In this document: positions 7,806 to 20,057 of the stretch, piece after piece
How the letters are laid out: every line of letters starts with the position of its first letter
How positions within the stretch are numbered: the stretch's first letter is position 1
Source of the DNA: an uncultured Actinomycetes bacterium
GTDB taxonomy: Bacteria; Actinomycetota; Actinomycetes; Nanopelagicales; Nanopelagicaceae
Reading direction: 5' to 3'
DNA length: 42,824 nt
Assembly (NCBI GenBank): GCA_903878415.1
Contig: CAIRHO010000036.1
Coordinates: forward strand, 1 to 42,824
The notes under the pieces: model-generated
What the model was told of the DNA's origin: nothing
The model's input: only the letters and a program-made list of their open reading frames with translations
The model's database searches: none
Position numbers and translations under genes: made by a program

Positions 7806-9194
7806 ATGAGCGCCTTGAAACTTTACGATACTGCAACGCGAACAGTTCGCGATTTCACGCCGATTAAAAAAGGCGAAGTATCAATTTATTTGTGCGGCGC
7901 TACCGTGCAAGCCGCACCACACATCGGACATATTAGAAGCGGCGTTAATTTTGATATTTTGCGGCGCTGGTTAATTGCTTCCGGGAATAACGTAACTTTT
8001 GTTAGAAATGTTACCGATATTGATGACAAAATTTTACAGAAAGCAGTAATCGAAAAAACGCCGTGGTGGGCAGTAGCGATGAAATACGAGCGCGCATTTA
8101 GCGATGCATATGCTGCGCTAAATGTCTTGCCGCCTACTTACGAACCGCGTGCAACTGGTCATATCACGCAGATGATTGAATTGATGGAAACTTTAATTTC
8201 TAATGGATCGGCATATGCCCCAGGAAATGGCGATGTTTATTTAGAGGTCCGTAAATTAAAGCGTTATTTATCACTTTCTAATCAGAAGTTAGATGATCTA
8301 TTACCGGCCGGAGATGCCGACGAAACTTATAAACGCGATCCACGTGATTTTGCACTTTGGAAAGCGGCGAAGCCGGGAGAACCATATTGGCCAACTCCGT
8401 GGGGTGCTGGTCGACCTGGTTGGCATTTGGAATGTTCTGCGATGGCAGAAGCTTATTTAGGTAAAAGTTTTGATATTCATGGCGGCGGTTTAGATTTAAT
8501 TTTCCCGCATCACGAAAATGAAATAGCCCAATCTGAAGCTGCTGGATCTGACTTTGCAAAATTATGGATGCATAACGCATGGGTTACTACAGCTGGTGAG
8601 AAGATGAGCAAATCGCTCGGGAATTCGCTTTTAGTTACGGAAATTCTAAAGCGCGTGCGGGGTGTGGAACTTCGTTGGTATTTAGGAAGCGCTCATTACC
8701 GATCGATGTTGGAATTTTCCTTTGAAGCTTTAGAAGAATCGGCAGTTGCATTTCGCAGAATTGAGAACTTCTTAAATCGTGCAGTTGAAGTGCTTGGTAA
8801 AAATTCAGAACCCATAATTTCAAAAGAATTCACGAAGTTGATGGATGATGATTTGGCGGTACCGCAAGCACTTGCGCTTCTTTCAGAGTCGTTAAAGAGC
8901 GGCAATAGCGCGCTTACATCAGGTGATTTGAAGAAGATCGCAGAGGCTGCCTCACATATTCGTGGAGTTTTATCAATATTAGGCTGCGATCCATTTGAAC
9001 GTGCATATGCGCAATCTGGCAATGCGAATTTGAGTGAAGCAATGGATGGTTTAATTGCGCTATTGCTGGAACAACGCGAAGCAGCCCGATTACGTAAAGA
9101 CTTTTCGGCCGCTGATTCCATTAGAGATCGAATTACTTCGTTGGGAATTACCATCGAGGACACCGCAGATGGACCACGATGGAGTGTGACTTAA
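7806..9194 (+). CDS. cysS: cysteinyl-tRNA synthetase
   Basis: Class I synthetase charging tRNA-Cys in the cytoplasm. The 462-residue protein has the zinc-ligand/HIGH block LCGATVQAAPHIGHIRSGVNFD, the zinc-site segments GWHLECSAMA and HGGGLDLIFPHHENEIAQSEA, and the KMSKS loop GEKMSKSLGNSL, followed by the helical anticodon-binding DALR-like end. The length is that of CysS. The homologous mycothiol ligase MshC was considered and rejected because the N-terminal signature is CGATVQAAPHIGH rather than the MshC type and the anticodon-binding tail is present. The rlmB start codon follows the stop directly. Confidence 0.95.
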   Translation: MSALKLYDTATRTVRDFTPIKKGEVSIYLCGATVQAAPHIGHIRSGVNFDILRRWLIASGNNVTFVRNVTDIDDKILQKAVIEKTPWWAVAMKYERAFSDAYAALNVLPPTYEPRATGHITQMIELMETLISNGSAYAPGNGDVYLEVRKLKRYLSLSNQKLDDLLPAGDADETYKRDPRDFALWKAAKPGEPYWPTPWGAGRPGWHLECSAMAEAYLGKSFDIHGGGLDLIFPHHENEIAQSEAAGSDFAKLWMHNAWVTTAGEKMSKSLGNSLLVTEILKRVRGVELRWYLGSAHYRSMLEFSFEALEESAVAFRRIENFLNRAVEVLGKNSEPIISKEFTKLMDDDLAVPQALALLSESLKSGNSALTSGDLKKIAEAASHIRGVLSILGCDPFERAYAQSGNANLSEAMDGLIALLLEQREAARLRKDFSAADSIRDRITSLGITIEDTADGPRWSVT

Positions 9195-10286
9195 TTGGCT
9201 GCTAAGAAAACTGGAAAGAATCCTGGCGCAAAACAGCGCAGAGGACTACGTGGAAAAGGTCCAACTCCAAAAGCAGCGGATCGTCCTTACCACGTAGCAG
9301 CTAAAGCTAAAACGCGTAAATCAACTTATAAACCAGAACGTAAACGGACAGATGATGAAAGAACCGAACGAACAACTTCAGATCGTGCGCGTCCATCATC
9401 GGGTAGATCTACAAGCAGTCGGCCATCAACTGGCAGACCATCTGCATCGCGGAGCAAACGCCCCGGAACAGATCGCGGCCGTCCTGATAAACGTGGGTCC
9501 ACGCGACCGCGTCAAGATCGCGCAGTTCGCGAAAAAAGTAGCGCAACTTATGTAGACACAATTGCGGGCAGAAATACCGTTGTTGAAGCGCTTCGCGCAA
9601 ATATTCCGGCAAAAGAACTAATAGTTGCAATTGGTTTAGATGTTGACGAGCGTATTACGGAAATTTTGGATCATGCCCGAGTTAGTGGTTTAACGGTTCG
9701 TGAAGTTACCCGTCATCAAGTTGAATCTATTACTGGAATGGCTAATCACCAAGGCGTCGCGTTAATTGTAAAACCATATGCATATTCATCGCAGAAAGAA
9801 ATTTTCCAACGCGCAAAATCTCCAGCGCTATTTGTGGCTGTAGATGGCGTTACTGATCCTAGAAATATTGGTGCGATTGTTAGAAGCGCAGCAGCGTTCG
9901 GTGCTGATGGCGTACTAATTCCGGAACGACGTAACGCCAGCATTACAGCAACTGCTTGGAAAGCATCTGCTGGTGCAGCAGCGCGATTACCAATTGCCCA
10001 AGTAAAAAATCTGGCACGTTCTATCGAAGATGCTAAAGAATTCGGTTGCTTTATCGTTGGTTTAGATGGCGAGAGCACGGATACCGTAGATGGCCTAAAA
10101 ATCGCAACGGATTCGCTCTATGTCATCGTAGGCAGCGAAGGCAAAGGACTTTCGCGTCTAGTTCGGGAAAAATGCGATGTAGTAGTTTCAATTCCAATGC
10201 GCCAAAGTGTTGAATCGCTAAATGCTAGCGTTGCGATGGCAATTGCGCTGTACACCATTGAAGAAAAACGTCGGGAAGCAAATTAA
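9195..10286 (+). CDS. rlmB: 23S rRNA 2'-O-methyltransferase RlmB/TrmH family, with basic N-terminal tail
   Basis: SpoU-fold methyltransferase that probably methylates the ribose of a 23S rRNA guanosine using S-adenosylmethionine. The catalytic part (about 120-363) has the substrate-binding domain start YVDTIAGRNTVVEALRA, motif 1 DPRNIGAIVRSAAAFGADGV, motif 2 VGSEGKGLSRLVRE and motif 3 IPMRQSVESLNASVAMAIAL of the knotted active site. The first about 115 residues are a low-complexity tail rich in Arg, Lys, Ser, Thr and Pro, probably disordered and RNA-binding; actinobacterial homologues often have such tails. Translation starts at TTG immediately after the cysS stop, with no alternative ATG before the tail. 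Confidence 0.92.
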   Translation: MAAKKTGKNPGAKQRRGLRGKGPTPKAADRPYHVAAKAKTRKSTYKPERKRTDDERTERTTSDRARPSSGRSTSSRPSTGRPSASRSKRPGTDRGRPDKRGSTRPRQDRAVREKSSATYVDTIAGRNTVVEALRANIPAKELIVAIGLDVDERITEILDHARVSGLTVREVTRHQVESITGMANHQGVALIVKPYAYSSQKEIFQRAKSPALFVAVDGVTDPRNIGAIVRSAAAFGADGVLIPERRNASITATAWKASAGAAARLPIAQVKNLARSIEDAKEFGCFIVGLDGESTDTVDGLKIATDSLYVIVGSEGKGLSRLVREKCDVVVSIPMRQSVESLNASVAMAIALYTIEEKRREAN

Positions 10287-10306
10287 TCAGTTAGAAAGTT
10301 AGAACC

Positions 10307-11083
10307 ATGAATTACCAGAGATTTATTGCACTTGGCGACTCAATGACCGAGGGCATGACCGATCAAGTAATTAATGGAAAATTTCGCGGTTGGGCTGATC
10401 GAGTCGCTGATGTCTTAGCGGAAGGCAACCCCGACTTTACTTATGTAAATCTCGCGGTGCGAGGGAAATTAATTGGCCAAGTAGCACGCGAGCAAGTTCC
10501 AGCGGCGTTGCGAATGATTGAAGGTAAATCAACTTTGGTTTCATTTCATGCCGGAGCAAACGATGTGATTCGGCCAAAGTACGATCCGGAGAAAGTAATT
10601 GCGGAGTACACAAAAACTGCCAAAGCTATTGCAGCCGGTGGTGGCACACTGATGTTATTTTGTGTTTTAGAAAATACTGGCGAAGATACAAGAAGTGCAA
10701 AAATCTGGCAGAAGCGATTTGAAGTTTTCAATACGAATGTGCGCAAAGTTGCTAACGAACTTGGCGCCATATTGTTAGATCCAAATAAAGATCAATTTTG
10801 GAAAGACCGTCGATTCATATCTGACGATCGATTGCATATGAATTTGGAAGGACACTATCGAGCTGCGCAAGGTGTTCTATTCACTTTAGGTAAAACTGTC
10901 GATGAGAATTGGCGAACCCCGTTACCACCAAAGAAAGCTGATTTACTCCCAGTACGAATCTTTAAAAATATTAAATGGTTTATAACTTTTGGAATTCCTT
11001 GGATGTCACGTCGTATTCGGGGCCGCTCTTCCGGAGATGGCAGATCACCTAAATACCCAACACCTACAAAGTGGCCGCTCTAA
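10307..11083 (+). CDS. SGNH/GDSL-type hydrolase
   Basis: A 258-residue esterase/lipase-fold protein. Block I is IALGDSMTEG with the nucleophile serine near the N-terminus, block II contains a conserved glycine in VRGKLIGQ, block III is HAGANDVIRP, and block V DDRLHMNLEGH gives the Asp-His pair. There is no signal peptide or lipobox, so it appears cytoplasmic. The substrate cannot be told; actinobacterial relatives are annotated only as SGNH hydrolases. The C-terminal about 45 residues are basic (MSRRIRGRSSGDGRS). The stop codon is one base from that of the facing beta-galactosidase gene. Confidence 0.88.
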   Translation: MNYQRFIALGDSMTEGMTDQVINGKFRGWADRVADVLAEGNPDFTYVNLAVRGKLIGQVAREQVPAALRMIEGKSTLVSFHAGANDVIRPKYDPEKVIAEYTKTAKAIAAGGGTLMLFCVLENTGEDTRSAKIWQKRFEVFNTNVRKVANELGAILLDPNKDQFWKDRRFISDDRLHMNLEGHYRAAQGVLFTLGKTVDENWRTPLPPKKADLLPVRIFKNIKWFITFGIPWMSRRIRGRSSGDGRSPKYPTPTKWPL

Positions 11084-11084
11084 A

Positions 11085-14096
<3,012 letters not shown>

Positions 14097-14130
14097 CTAA
14101 ACCATCGCCAGATTTACCTGCGAAAGTCTG

Positions 14131-14143
14131 CCAGAAATTCTGG
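14131..14143. promoter_or_regulatory. 13-bp palindrome upstream of lacZ, candidate operator
   Basis: CCAGAA and TTCTGG arms flank one base, 47-59 bases before the lacZ start. It lies in the 67-base gap between mreB and lacZ, both on the minus strand. No U-run follows, so it does not look like an intrinsic terminator. A LacI-type binding site is possible but unproven. Confidence 0.25.
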
Positions 14144-14151
14144 TGTACGTA

Positions 14152-15171
14152 CTACCTCTTCTCAGGCAGAACCACTTGCTTGAGAAGCCCCATATTTTCT
14201 GCGCAAATACCGGCCCCAGTCACAACGCTGGTTAGTGGATCTTCAGCCATCCTTACCGGCATTCCACATTCTCTAGAAATTCGCTGCACAAGTCCTTTAA
14301 TCATTGCGCCGCCACCTGCAATAGTCATTCCTGTTGTAACTAGGTCGGCAACTAAATCCGGCGGAGTCACATCTAACGTTGATTTTATAGCGTCAATAAT
14401 TCTAGAAATTTGTTCTTCTATCGCTTTGCGAATTTCTTCAGATGAAACGGTGACTTCGGTTGGTAAACCAGATCTAAGATCTCGGCCACGAATCAATGCA
14501 TGTCCATCTTCATGTGTTGCAAAAGCAGAACCGATACTTATCTTCAATTCTTCTGCTGTGCGTTCACCAATTAACACATGATATTTATTCTTAATGTAAT
14601 TAACAATTGAATTATCCATTGCATCGCCACCAACTCGAAGCGATCTAGATGAAACGACGCCACCTAATGAGATCACCGCGATATCCGATGTTCCGCCGCC
14701 AATATCTACGATCATGGAACCAAGCGGTTCTTGTACTGGTAGACCTGATCCAATGGCGGCGGCCATCGGTTCTTCTATTACATAAACTTTTCTTGCGCCA
14801 GCTCCGTAAGCTGCATCTTTAATTGCTCGTTGTTCTACCGAAGTTACAACTGGCGGCACCGCCACTATTACTGTGGGTTTACTTATGTAACGCTTCGATC
14901 CAGCTTTATTCAAAAAATAACGCAACATTTTTTGGGCAATTTCAAAATCCGCCACTACGCCATCTCTAAGTGGCCTAACCGCAATTATCGTGCTAGGAGT
15001 TCGACCCATCATTTTTCGCGCTTCGGTACCAAATGCTAAAATTGCGCCAGTCTCTTGATTTATCGCGACAATGCTGGGTTCGTTAAGTACTATGCCTTTA
15101 CGAGAGTGATATATAAGTGTGTTTGCAGTGCCCAAATCAATCGCTAGATCATTAGAAAACCTAGCAAACAT
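14152..15171 (-). CDS. mreB: rod-shape protein MreB
   Basis: Bacterial actin homologue that forms membrane-associated filaments steering lateral wall synthesis. The 339-residue protein has the actin-fold signatures AIDLGTANTLIYHSRKGIV (phosphate 1), VIVAVPPVVTSVEQRAI, IVDIGGGTSDIAVISLGG (phosphate 2) and TIAGGGAMIKGL (adenosine). The amphipathic start MFARFSND is the usual membrane-anchoring tip. GGATG with AAAGGA lies about ten bases before the ATG. mreC and mreD do not follow, although they often do; lacZ is next instead. It is not DnaK, because the C-terminal substrate domain is missing. Confidence 0.93.
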   Translation of the reverse strand: MFARFSNDLAIDLGTANTLIYHSRKGIVLNEPSIVAINQETGAILAFGTEARKMMGRTPSTIIAVRPLRDGVVADFEIAQKMLRYFLNKAGSKRYISKPTVIVAVPPVVTSVEQRAIKDAAYGAGARKVYVIEEPMAAAIGSGLPVQEPLGSMIVDIGGGTSDIAVISLGGVVSSRSLRVGGDAMDNSIVNYIKNKYHVLIGERTAEELKISIGSAFATHEDGHALIRGRDLRSGLPTEVTVSSEEIRKAIEEQISRIIDAIKSTLDVTPPDLVADLVTTGMTIAGGGAMIKGLVQRISRECGMPVRMAEDPLTSVVTGAGICAENMGLLKQVVLPEKR

Positions 15172-15254
15172 GGTGGCACATCCTTTAGTTATTTTAAAAA
15201 GGCAGACAAGAAGAGAAGTGTTAACTAGCTGGGTAAAAATTAAAATCTATATAA

Positions 15255-15336
15255 GGGTGATAAGTTGGGTGAGATTACGAATAAATCCAAATTTTCACCC
15301 TGAAAACGGATGAATTGGTGAATAATTCGAGGGTGA
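15255..15336. repeat. repeated GGGTGA elements between mreB and the LuxR-type gene
   Basis: GGGTGA occurs on the + strand at 15255-15260, 15267-15272 (12 bases apart) and 15331-15336 and inverted as TCACCC at 15295-15300. The first two and the inverted copy sit in the 146-base divergent gap, and the last is inside the first codons of the LuxR-type gene. TATATA at 15248-15253 immediately precedes the first copy. They may be an operator for autoregulation; this is inference. Confidence 0.3.
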
Positions 15337-17915
15337 AGGAAGAGGCGATAAAAGACTCCCATCGAATCACCCCGCCATTACCTATTCCGAGTCATATCTA
15401 TCGGAAAAAATTAATACAAGAACTAACCACAAGACCTAATCAAGTGACTTTTATTTACGGCCCACCTGGTGCTGGCAAAACAGTTCTTGCATCTCAACTT
15501 CATGGTGCAGATCCTAAAAACACTATTTGGTTCACAGTTCATAGTCTTGATACATCATTAGAAATTGTTAATTATCTAGTAGCTGCAACCAGAAAAATAA
15601 TCCCGAATTACGCCAAATGGTTTGAAGATTTATCATCCGATAAAATTGCAACTTTCGAAACAATATCAAAATTATGCAAAGAGCTTGGAGGATCCAATCG
15701 GAACATAAAATTTATTATGGATAACTCCGATTTATTTAATTTGGAAAACTTAGAAATAGCACAGGCATTCATGAAGTACAGACCAGAAAATGTAAATATA
15801 CTCTTTATTCGTAGGAAAACTCCGAGTCAAAGTACCTACCAATTTCTAAACGGAATTCCGCTAAACATAATTACCCCAGTGGAGTTAAATTTTAAATTAG
15901 ATGAGATTATGGATTTAAGTGGAATCCAAAATGAAAGCGAAGCAAAAAAAATGATTGAACTTACAGATGGCTGGCCAGCCGGCATTGCTATTTTAAGCAA
16001 TGAAATCAATTTAGGTAAGTTAAAGATTGGTAGTTCAAAAATCCCTACCGGGAAGAGATATTCCACTGCAGTCCAACAATCACTTGGGATATTTGACGAT
16101 GTAGATATTGAATTTATTAATAAACTGATCTGGTTTGCTGAATTCACGCCAGACTTGGCAAAAGCAATATCCGGCGACAGTGATGCAGATCGAACCTTAT
16201 TTAGAATTGCAACAGATTCCCATTTCATCAGTCGTATTCAAAATGACCCTCCCATTTATAGGTTGAATCAGCTGGTACAAGAATCGCTTATCGGAAATAA
16301 GTCTCAAAGCGAACTGAATGATTCACTAATCGATGCAGTTACAAAACTGATGAAAACTGGCTTTACTTTAGAAGCACTTAGAATTCTTTCAGAATTGGGC
16401 GATGACCGAAAAGTCTCCGTTACCCTCAATGACCCCGCGATTATCACAATTATTACGGGAGAAATGCGGAACGCACTTCATAGCGGGAAGTTGGATGTCC
16501 TTGATAATTGGAATCGAATTTCGCAATTATCAATGCAAGAAAACCCAATTTCAAGAAAATTTCTAGATACCTATATAGCATACGTAAAAAGTGATTTTTC
16601 AGAAATGAAAATTAGATTACAAGAACTAGAATTTATGATCAAAAAATTTGGTATTGAAGAAAAAATGTCCAGCGACATTTCCGTTTTCAATTCTTATTTA
16701 AATTTCTCGAACGGGAACTTAGAAAAATGTTTTTCTGAGATGATCGGAAAGAGCGGCGAAGGTTTTGCTAAGACAAACTTCGGAGATGGTAGGCGGATTT
16801 CCTTTCTTAGAATATTAACTTGGTCTGCTTTTCTACAGGATGATTCAGCGAAGTTAAAAGAGATTGAAAAAGTAGTGGTGAAAAGCGAATCTACAATTTT
16901 GGACGCTCGTGATCGAATGGTTTTCGACACAATTCGACTTCTGCTTGCAATACACACTGGTCGAATTTCTGAGGCTTCTGATTTAATTGAAATAGTTGAA
17001 ACCAAAGAGAATGGAATAAATTTTGGCGGGGTATTTGCGCTATACGAAACTAAATATGCAAAAGCCAATATTCTGATCGAATCGAATAGACTCACTGAGT
17101 CTACTGCAATCTTGAAAGAAGCGAGTCTCCAAGCGATGGCTGCAAAGCAAATACCTTGGGCGGTAATGTTTAATGGGAAGTTAGCCGAATTACTTGCTAT
17201 TAAGAATGACATTAAAGAAGCGTTCCTACTAATTTCAGAAACTCGCGCTCTTATAGATTCGTCTAAGATGAAACCAGAGATGCATTTAGTACTGGATAGG
17301 TTTGAATTAGCCATAAGATTTAAATTGGATGATAAAGAACGAATTGAACAATTGTTGAGTCGCTTGCCAGAGAGTTTCCGAACTTTAGAGGTTCGCGCTG
17401 GCTTGATGCTTAAACATAAATCAGCCAAAATTTCCACGGTCTTGGAGAAATTTGATAAGTCCTTACCTAAAGAATTAATAAGCTATTCGATGAATATGGG
17501 AATTTTAAACTTAGATCGACCTCCAATTGCTAAGGAGCATTTCTGGCGTGCGTTAGAGATTGGTTCTGTGAATGGACATTTTGATTATTTTCTGAAATTT
17601 TCACCTGCAGTATCTCAAGTACTAATTTCTATTGCTGGCGAGCACTCCACTGTCTTCTTGGAAAGATTGGCTAGAGAATTAGGAGTACGAATGAATAATC
17701 AAATTATGAGTGCTGGCGGAGCCAGTAATTTAACTAAGCGAGAAGCCGACATTTTGCGACACTTATCTACGGGACTGCCAATTAAAGTTATTGCGGGTAA
17801 CCTAAATATTTCTAAGAACACGATTAAAACTCACCTTCGCAATCTTTATAAGAAGTTAGAGGTAGCAGATCGGCAGGGGGCAGTAGAAAAAGGTAAGGAG
17901 TTGTTGAAGCTCTAA
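15318..17915 (+). CDS. MalT-like STAND ATPase / LuxR-family transcriptional regulator
   Basis: An 865-residue regulator of the large MalT/LAL kind. The N-terminal NTPase domain has Walker A GPPGAGKTVLA (about residue 49) and a Walker B-like run IKFIMDNSD; a winged-helix part follows. The middle (about 350-780) is helical and TPR-like, likely a sensor scaffold, and the C-terminus is a LuxR HTH (LTKREADILRHLSTGLPIKV, SKNTIKTHLRNLYKKLEV). Such proteins bind an inducer and ATP, oligomerise and activate promoters. The start is uncertain: TTG at 15315 and GTG at 15318 are consecutive, with no ATG nearby and no clear ribosome-binding site. The gene looks more A+T rich than the region before it. Its target is unknown; ppk follows after 24 bases but has its own promoter. 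Confidence 0.85.
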   Translation: MNNSRVKEEAIKDSHRITPPLPIPSHIYRKKLIQELTTRPNQVTFIYGPPGAGKTVLASQLHGADPKNTIWFTVHSLDTSLEIVNYLVAATRKIIPNYAKWFEDLSSDKIATFETISKLCKELGGSNRNIKFIMDNSDLFNLENLEIAQAFMKYRPENVNILFIRRKTPSQSTYQFLNGIPLNIITPVELNFKLDEIMDLSGIQNESEAKKMIELTDGWPAGIAILSNEINLGKLKIGSSKIPTGKRYSTAVQQSLGIFDDVDIEFINKLIWFAEFTPDLAKAISGDSDADRTLFRIATDSHFISRIQNDPPIYRLNQLVQESLIGNKSQSELNDSLIDAVTKLMKTGFTLEALRILSELGDDRKVSVTLNDPAIITIITGEMRNALHSGKLDVLDNWNRISQLSMQENPISRKFLDTYIAYVKSDFSEMKIRLQELEFMIKKFGIEEKMSSDISVFNSYLNFSNGNLEKCFSEMIGKSGEGFAKTNFGDGRRISFLRILTWSAFLQDDSAKLKEIEKVVVKSESTILDARDRMVFDTIRLLLAIHTGRISEASDLIEIVETKENGINFGGVFALYETKYAKANILIESNRLTESTAILKEASLQAMAAKQIPWAVMFNGKLAELLAIKNDIKEAFLLISETRALIDSSKMKPEMHLVLDRFELAIRFKLDDKERIEQLLSRLPESFRTLEVRAGLMLKHKSAKISTVLEKFDKSLPKELISYSMNMGILNLDRPPIAKEHFWRALEIGSVNGHFDYFLKFSPAVSQVLISIAGEHSTVFLERLARELGVRMNNQIMSAGGASNLTKREADILRHLSTGLPIKVIAGNLNISKNTIKTHLRNLYKKLEVADRQGAVEKGKELLKL

Positions 17916-17929
17916 CAACAATTTATAAT
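17901..17929 (+). promoter_or_regulatory. strong candidate promoter of ppk
   Basis: TTGTTG (17901-17906) and a perfect TATAAT (17924-17929) are 17 bases apart. The -35 box is inside the last codons of the LuxR-type gene. The predicted start of transcription is about four bases before the ATG at 17940, leaving an almost leaderless mRNA with no Shine-Dalgarno sequence. Confidence 0.6.
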
Positions 17930-17939
17930 CTATACCCCC

Positions 17940-20057
17940 ATGATTCACTTCCCGTTCATAAAAGGTTTGAATAATGTCGGCATGAACTCCGATGCCTATC
18001 AAGATTTTTCAAAGCTTTTAATCGATCGGGAATTAAGCTGGCTAGATTTCAATCAACGAGTTTTAGAACTAGCTGAAGATAACTCACTGCCGCTGCTTGA
18101 AAGGGTTAGATTCTTAGCAATTTTTTCCTCAAATTTAGATGATTTTTATATGATTCGTGTTGCCACTGTAAAACGTAAAATTGAAAATGGAATTACCCAA
18201 AAGGGTATCGCTGGACTAACTCCGAGCGAATTACTGAGTAAAGTCCTAATAAAAAGTAGAGAGTTAGCTGACCGACAAGCGGTTCTATTTCATCAGGAAC
18301 TGAAACCGGCGTTAGAAGTTCAAGAAATAAATATCGTAAGCTGGAAAGTTCTTACCGATATTGAAAAAACCTATTTGAACGAATACTTTTTAAACACGAT
18401 ATTTCCAGTATTAACTCCGCTTGCAGTAGATCCCTCTCATCCGTTCCCTTACATTTCAGGACTCTCTTTGAACCTTGCCGTAATCGTTAGTCATAAAGAC
18501 AATAAAGATCAATTTTTCGCCAGAGTGAAAGTTCCACCAGTTCTCCCAAGATTTATCCAGACCCATAAGAGTTTAAAAAATAGATTTATAACTTTAGAGG
18601 AAGTCATTGCAGCTAACTTGCAAGAACTATTTCCCGGAATGAACATTGAAGATTTTTACACTTTTAGGGTCACTAGAAACCAAGATTTTGAGTTGGATGA
18701 AGAAGATAGTGAAGATTTATTAGAGACGATGGAACAAGAATTATTACAACGCCGTTTTGGACCTCCAGTTAGGTTGGAAGTTGACCGCAATATCAAACTT
18801 GATTTATTGAAGCGATTAATGGAAGAGTTAGAAATAACCGAGAACGAGGTAATCCACAATCAAGAACCAATCGACTTAACTTGCTTAAATCAAATCGCGG
18901 ATTTGGATCGCAAAGAGTTGAAATATCCAGTTTTTAGGAGCAAAACTCCACAATTCCTCCTTGAAACCGAGAGTGAGGATAGCGAGGCTTTCTTTGACTC
19001 ATTGAAGAATAATGAAGTACTTCTCCATCACCCATATGAATCATTTACAAATTCAGTTGTTAGGTTTTTAGAGAACGCTGCAAGGGATCCTCAGGTGTTA
19101 GCAATAAAGCAGACTCTTTACCGAACTTCCGGAGATTCACCAATAGTTGATGCCTTGATTGAAGCGGCTGAGGCTGGAAAGCAAGTCTTAGCGGTTGTGG
19201 AAATTCGTGCACGTTTTGATGAACTCGCAAACGTTCGCTGGGCCAGAAAACTTGAAAGTGCTGGAGTTCATGTTGTGTATGGGCTTATGGGAATGAAAAC
19301 CCATGCGAAGCTCTCTTTGATAGTTAGGCAAGAGGTCAATAGTTTACGTCGCTACTGCCATGTTGGAACCGGAAATTACAACCCTAAAACCGCACGTTTA
19401 TATGAGGACTGGGGATTGATAAGTTCGGATCCAGATCTCGGTCACGATCTTTCTAGATTATTTAATCAATTATCTGGTTTCGTAGTAGATACGGAATTTT
19501 CAAGGCTTCTCGTGGCGCCGAGATCTTTGCGAAGTGGGTTGTTAGGAAAAATTGAGAAAGAAATAGAGAACGCCAAAAAAGGATTGCCCTCAGGAATTAG
19601 ATTTAAATTGAATTCACTATTGGATGAAGCATTTGTTGAAGCACTTTATCGAGCATCAACTGCTGGCGTAAAAGTAGAGCTAGTAACTAGAGGAATTTGC
19701 TCATTGAAACCGGAAATTCCTGGAGTTTCCGAAAACATTAAGGTTCGTTCAATTGTTGGTAGATTTCTTGAGCATTCCAGAATATTCAATTTCGCCAATG
19801 GCGGCGAAAGCGAATTCTGGATCGGTAGCGCCGACTTAATGGAACGTAACTTAGATCGCAGAGTTGAAGCACTTGTGAAGATTATTGCGCCCGAACATAA
19901 AGCAACGCTAAATGCTGAATTAGAAGGGTATTTTACCGAAGATATTGACCGATGGGAGTTAGACCAAAACGGTACTTGGCATAGAAAAGATAAAGATGCT
20001 CACGGCAAGAAATTAGTTTCTCTGCACGCCCGGCTAATCGATAGATTGAAACGATGA
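17940..20057 (+). CDS. ppk: polyphosphate kinase 1
   Basis: Reversibly polymerises the gamma phosphate of ATP into polyphosphate. The 705-residue protein shows the N-terminal helical domain (LSWLDFNQRVLELA), the head domain (HPFPYISGLSLNLAV), and two PLD-like catalytic domains: the phosphorylated histidine H455 in KTHAKLSLIVRQE and the second histidine H612 in LEHSRIFNF, 157 residues apart as in E. coli Ppk (H435/H592), plus SADLMERNLDRRVE near the end. A start at the ATG at 17982 is also possible. mutT1 overlaps its stop by four bases, giving the ppk-mutT1 pair known from mycobacteria (Rv2984-Rv2985). Confidence 0.95.
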   Translation: MIHFPFIKGLNNVGMNSDAYQDFSKLLIDRELSWLDFNQRVLELAEDNSLPLLERVRFLAIFSSNLDDFYMIRVATVKRKIENGITQKGIAGLTPSELLSKVLIKSRELADRQAVLFHQELKPALEVQEINIVSWKVLTDIEKTYLNEYFLNTIFPVLTPLAVDPSHPFPYISGLSLNLAVIVSHKDNKDQFFARVKVPPVLPRFIQTHKSLKNRFITLEEVIAANLQELFPGMNIEDFYTFRVTRNQDFELDEEDSEDLLETMEQELLQRRFGPPVRLEVDRNIKLDLLKRLMEELEITENEVIHNQEPIDLTCLNQIADLDRKELKYPVFRSKTPQFLLETESEDSEAFFDSLKNNEVLLHHPYESFTNSVVRFLENAARDPQVLAIKQTLYRTSGDSPIVDALIEAAEAGKQVLAVVEIRARFDELANVRWARKLESAGVHVVYGLMGMKTHAKLSLIVRQEVNSLRRYCHVGTGNYNPKTARLYEDWGLISSDPDLGHDLSRLFNQLSGFVVDTEFSRLLVAPRSLRSGLLGKIEKEIENAKKGLPSGIRFKLNSLLDEAFVEALYRASTAGVKVELVTRGICSLKPEIPGVSENIKVRSIVGRFLEHSRIFNFANGGESEFWIGSADLMERNLDRRVEALVKIIAPEHKATLNAELEGYFTEDIDRWELDQNGTWHRKDKDAHGKKLVSLHARLIDRLKR

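Noticed and set aside
7806-9194. Mycothiol ligase MshC instead of CysS
   Set aside because: MshC lacks the anticodon-binding tail and has a different N-terminal signature; the mshA gene nearby is not evidence for this gene.
14145-14152. GTACGTAC palindrome near the mreB stop
   Set aside because: Eight-base self-complementary words occur by chance; no flanking symmetry or promoter element supports a site.
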